From Opisthocomus hoazin (taxonomy: Eukaryota > Chordata > Aves > Opisthocomiformes > Opisthocomidae), in assembly GCF_030867145.1 (NCBI RefSeq), contig NC_134415.1:13990417-14054416 (forward strand): 64,000 nucleotides of DNA, given 5' to 3'. This document shows, one piece after another, positions 61,001 through 64,000 of this stretch. Under the pieces are notes generated by a model. That model did not search any database. It was given only the letters and a program-made list of their open reading frames with translations, and had not been told where the DNA came from. Numbering within the stretch: the first letter of the stretch is position 1; the number at the start of each line of letters is the position of its first letter. The translations under genes were made by a program, and so were the position numbers.

Positions 61001-64000
61001 ATTGGCAGTTGTCTGAAGTAAAATGCTTGATATTGGTCAATGGAAAATTGTGATCATGATAATTTAATTGCAATTCTGTCAATGGTATAATTAACACTGC
61101 TATCAAAGCAACAAATCAGTTCATTGGAAAAAAAGCAGCACTATGATATTAAATTCCCAGTTGCCATGACACAGAATGTGATTCTGCATAGTAATAATGC
61201 TTGCTTTACTCACTGTGAACAAAAGGCATTGTTTTCCATGGAAATAGTGGTAACTGGATGCAATGGTGTTTTGCCATTACTACAAATAATGCAAGGAAAT
61301 TGCCCCAGAAAGACTTCTGCACTCTAAGTAAATTATCTTCCTAGTTGTCTGGGAAAACATGTGACCAGGAGCTGTGTACTATGATCCATTATGATTGACA
61401 GAAATACTGCTGTGGACATTGCCTGGAAATTATGGGGTTTTGCTGCAAAACACACACAGGAGCAGATGCTGGGACAGAGCTTGGAAAATGCCTTTATTGC
61501 CCCTTTTCCTTATTTGTATTTTCTTTTTTTATTTTGGGGAGTCATTTATAGGGGCTAATATGACGTGGACTCTATCCTACGTGTATCCTCTTTTGTTCAG
61601 AAGACTTCCTCAGGCATAAAGTGTCCCTCTTCTCTTACCCCCAATACATGTGAATGAATAACTCCCTTTATCAAGGGTATGTCTTGCCATCACCCGAACC
61701 TAGGGGCCTTTGAGATTACTGGCTTGGTTCAGTGGGAATAGAACTGTGTGCTTTATTTCCTTGGCAGTTTGGTTGAGCAGTTGCAGAGCAGTATTACTGA
61801 GAAACTGCCTCAGGGACATTTTCTCCTGGGTTCATTGTAGGCTGCTAGAGCAGCAAAAAGCTACCATAAAGACTGGCTAAGCAGGCAACTTACAAATTTT
61901 TTTTTTTTCCTGTCATTAAGGTATGCTTTAGTGAGCTGTAGGTGTCAAGAAGAGTTGGAAAGAGAAGGATTATTGCTGTATCACTGGTGCATTCTGGCAG
62001 TCTCCACCTACCAAACTGTCATGTTGGAGCTTACTGCAGCTGGTGTGATTTAGAACAGCCCAGCGAATCTGTAGGTAGCTCTTTAAGACTTGTTGGGTAC
62101 CTACCTTATCTACAAAGGTCAGGAAGTTGCAGAAGCTGATTCCTAGAGCCACTCTGCTTGCCTTTTTCTCCCCCCAACCCTGAGCTGTGCTAGCTACTGG
62201 TTGGCCAGTGCTATGCTTCGTATCCAAAGACTGAAATGTGAGAGGAAGACTCTTACCACAGAGTCAAGCTATGCTGTTGAATGATTACAACTATTTGTTA
62301 TACTGGAGTCCTCTACTCATATTGTCCCTCTCCCTCCAAGTGCTTTGTATCAGTTCTGATAATAAACACTTAAAAGCAAACTAGGATGTTGCAGGACAGG
62401 ACTGTTAGCCTGTTATTCTTAGACATGATGTCCTGCCTGTTCTTTCCACATACAGAAAGCACCCACAGGCACATATATATGTAAGCGCTTACAGATAATT
62501 AAGATTTTCTAAATTTGTCGATTTTGTTTCATTGTAATGTTTTCTCAATTCTGTTTGTTATGTGATGAAATAAAATGAGATGTATCTAAAAATAAATTCG
62601 CTTCTCCAACATCTGTTATGCTGCAGTCAACAGGCTGGCATTGTAAAAACAATGCAAGAAGCTATTGTCAGGTACTTTTAAAGGCGGGTTTCAGAGCTGG
62701 CTAATCCAAGAGGCCATGCTATGAAAACATACTTGAAGCAGAATTCCAATGCTTCTGGGTGGAATTGTTAGTAGATATTGAAGATTTTCTTCTAATTACT
62801 GAATGCTCTCAAAGCATATTAATGGAGTATATTTGAAAAATAATCAGTGAGAATAAAATACAGAGGAAACTTTTGTAGCTGTAACTTGTATTTCAGCTGA
62901 TTTTTCATAAGAAAGTTAAAGATTTATGAAGAAAATTTATCACTTATGGAAAAATGAGAGGTTTTTTTCTTTTTTTCTTTTTTTGACTGATCAGAAGAGA
63001 TAACGTGATTTAGTATTGCAAGAGAGGAAAAATACTCAGGCAAAATGCTCATATTTGAAACTTAAAGATAAAATGTCTAATATTTTCCTTTTATATGCTG
63101 TATGTCATGAATTCGTTGGCAGAGGTGATAACTGAAGGAGACTTGTACCTTTATAAATGAAAAAGGTAGTATTTCCTATTTGACATGCTAAATGGAAGTC
63201 TGAGCAGGCATTGATACTGATGATTTGAAAGAAAACTGCGTTTGTGAAATATTGTTATTACCTAGCTAGACCAGTAACAGCACAGAAACTGAATTGGCTT
63301 CTGTAAGAGTGCTGATACTTGAAAAATAAGGCCATACAAATGCATTTGATGGGGGGGCAGTGCATTTGTACTGGTATAGGTTCTTATCAACTACTTTTTA
63401 TCCCAGTATAAAGCCCAGGAAGAATATGAACATTTGTTTCCTTTAAAACATAATTAGTGCAATTGCATTTCTTATGAAGAAGCATTCATGTTGATCTCTT
63501 TCCTAAAGAAACTGTTAATTCACACAAAAGAAATACTGTTGAGGGGAAAAAAGCAAGCTGCTTTGGAGTATTTTAACACAAATGGCAACAGTTAAGAGCA
63601 TTTTGAGAGCCAAGAGTAAACTGAAGATCAATAAATCAGCACAGATTTTGTGTGTAGTAGCTTTATAATTGTAACCAGCAAGATTTAAATAACTGAAAGA
63701 TTGCTGTTCTCTAGAAAGACTTTTATATTAACTCATGTTCACATGTCTCTTGTCTCACTCTTTTCCTTTAAAATAATTTGATGTTAATTTAGTTTCTCTT
63801 GAAATTGTCTCTCTATTGCACGTTGTGCATTTGTACAAAAAGTACACTGTTTTTATCACTGTTGCTATGCTTTTTATGTGTCTGTCTATAAGCTGGTAAA
63901 TGTCCATGGTGATTTCTACCAGTAGGAAATTTCCAGTGTCATATGGTTTGCAGTTAACAATTGGGCATGAGGACTTTATTATTCTTTTATTGCATCTTGT
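58049..64000. other. Non-coding host DNA
   Basis: No recognisable gene or transposon. Contains a T/G-rich stretch (59615-59692) and T-rich runs near 61897-61909 and 62961-62984. Confidence 0.5.
59615..59692. repeat. T/G-rich low-complexity stretch
   Basis: TTTTTTGG, TTTTTGTTGG, T10 and T10 runs within 78 bases. It resembles a decayed reversed A-rich tail, but no element body is visible beside it. Confidence 0.7.

Noticed and set aside
1..64000. CRISPR arrays, bacterial operons, tRNA or rRNA genes
   Set aside because: No regularly spaced direct repeats, cloverleaf-like blocks or rRNA signatures were seen, and the window is vertebrate nuclear DNA.

Overview
The window is bird nuclear DNA. Several truncated CR1 LINEs, with the typical 3' end of short ATTCTGTG-type repeats, lie in an AT-rich background with no bacterial-style gene layout. 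The species cannot be read from the sequence. I find no host protein-coding gene that I can name. The only complete gene-bearing unit is one endogenous retrovirus near the left end.

Layout. 1-1085 is host flank. 1086-7183 is a provirus of 6,088 bp flanked by a 5-bp target duplication (CAACT). It has two 395-bp LTRs that differ at one base, a tRNA-Trp primer-binding site, a leader with two tiny uORFs and a likely splice donor, gag, a dUTPase-protease frame, an intact pol frame, a remnant of the env membrane anchor, and a polypurine tract. From 7184 to 64000 the sequence is non-coding as far as I can tell. It is dotted with seven recognisable CR1 pieces (10082, 18390, 26610 minus, 29770, 46943, 49721, 57606 minus), a 29-base G tract, AT-rich low-complexity runs, a GC-rich island at about 52370-53015, a 26-bp tandem duplication, and a possible solo LTR around 47480-47900.

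How the provirus works together. Gag is read first. A GGGAAAC slippery heptamer in the correct phase at 3052-3058 would send ribosomes into the dUTPase-protease frame, and a second -1 shift would be needed to enter pol. This gag / dut-pro / pol arrangement in three frames is betaretrovirus-like, whereas the tRNA-Trp primer site is the one known from avian alpharetroviruses. The copy is defective: gag has a one-base frame break, protease has an in-frame TAG, dUTPase motifs 2 and 3 are altered, and env is almost wholly deleted. Pol keeps every catalytic residue of reverse transcriptase, RNase H and integrase. Near-identical LTRs beside an env deletion suggest recent amplification of an env-less lineage, possibly helped in trans.

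Three stretches (16059-16099, 51377-51470, 55296-55372) look like candidate host exons. The first two have matching intron phases, but they remain weak without transcript or homology support.
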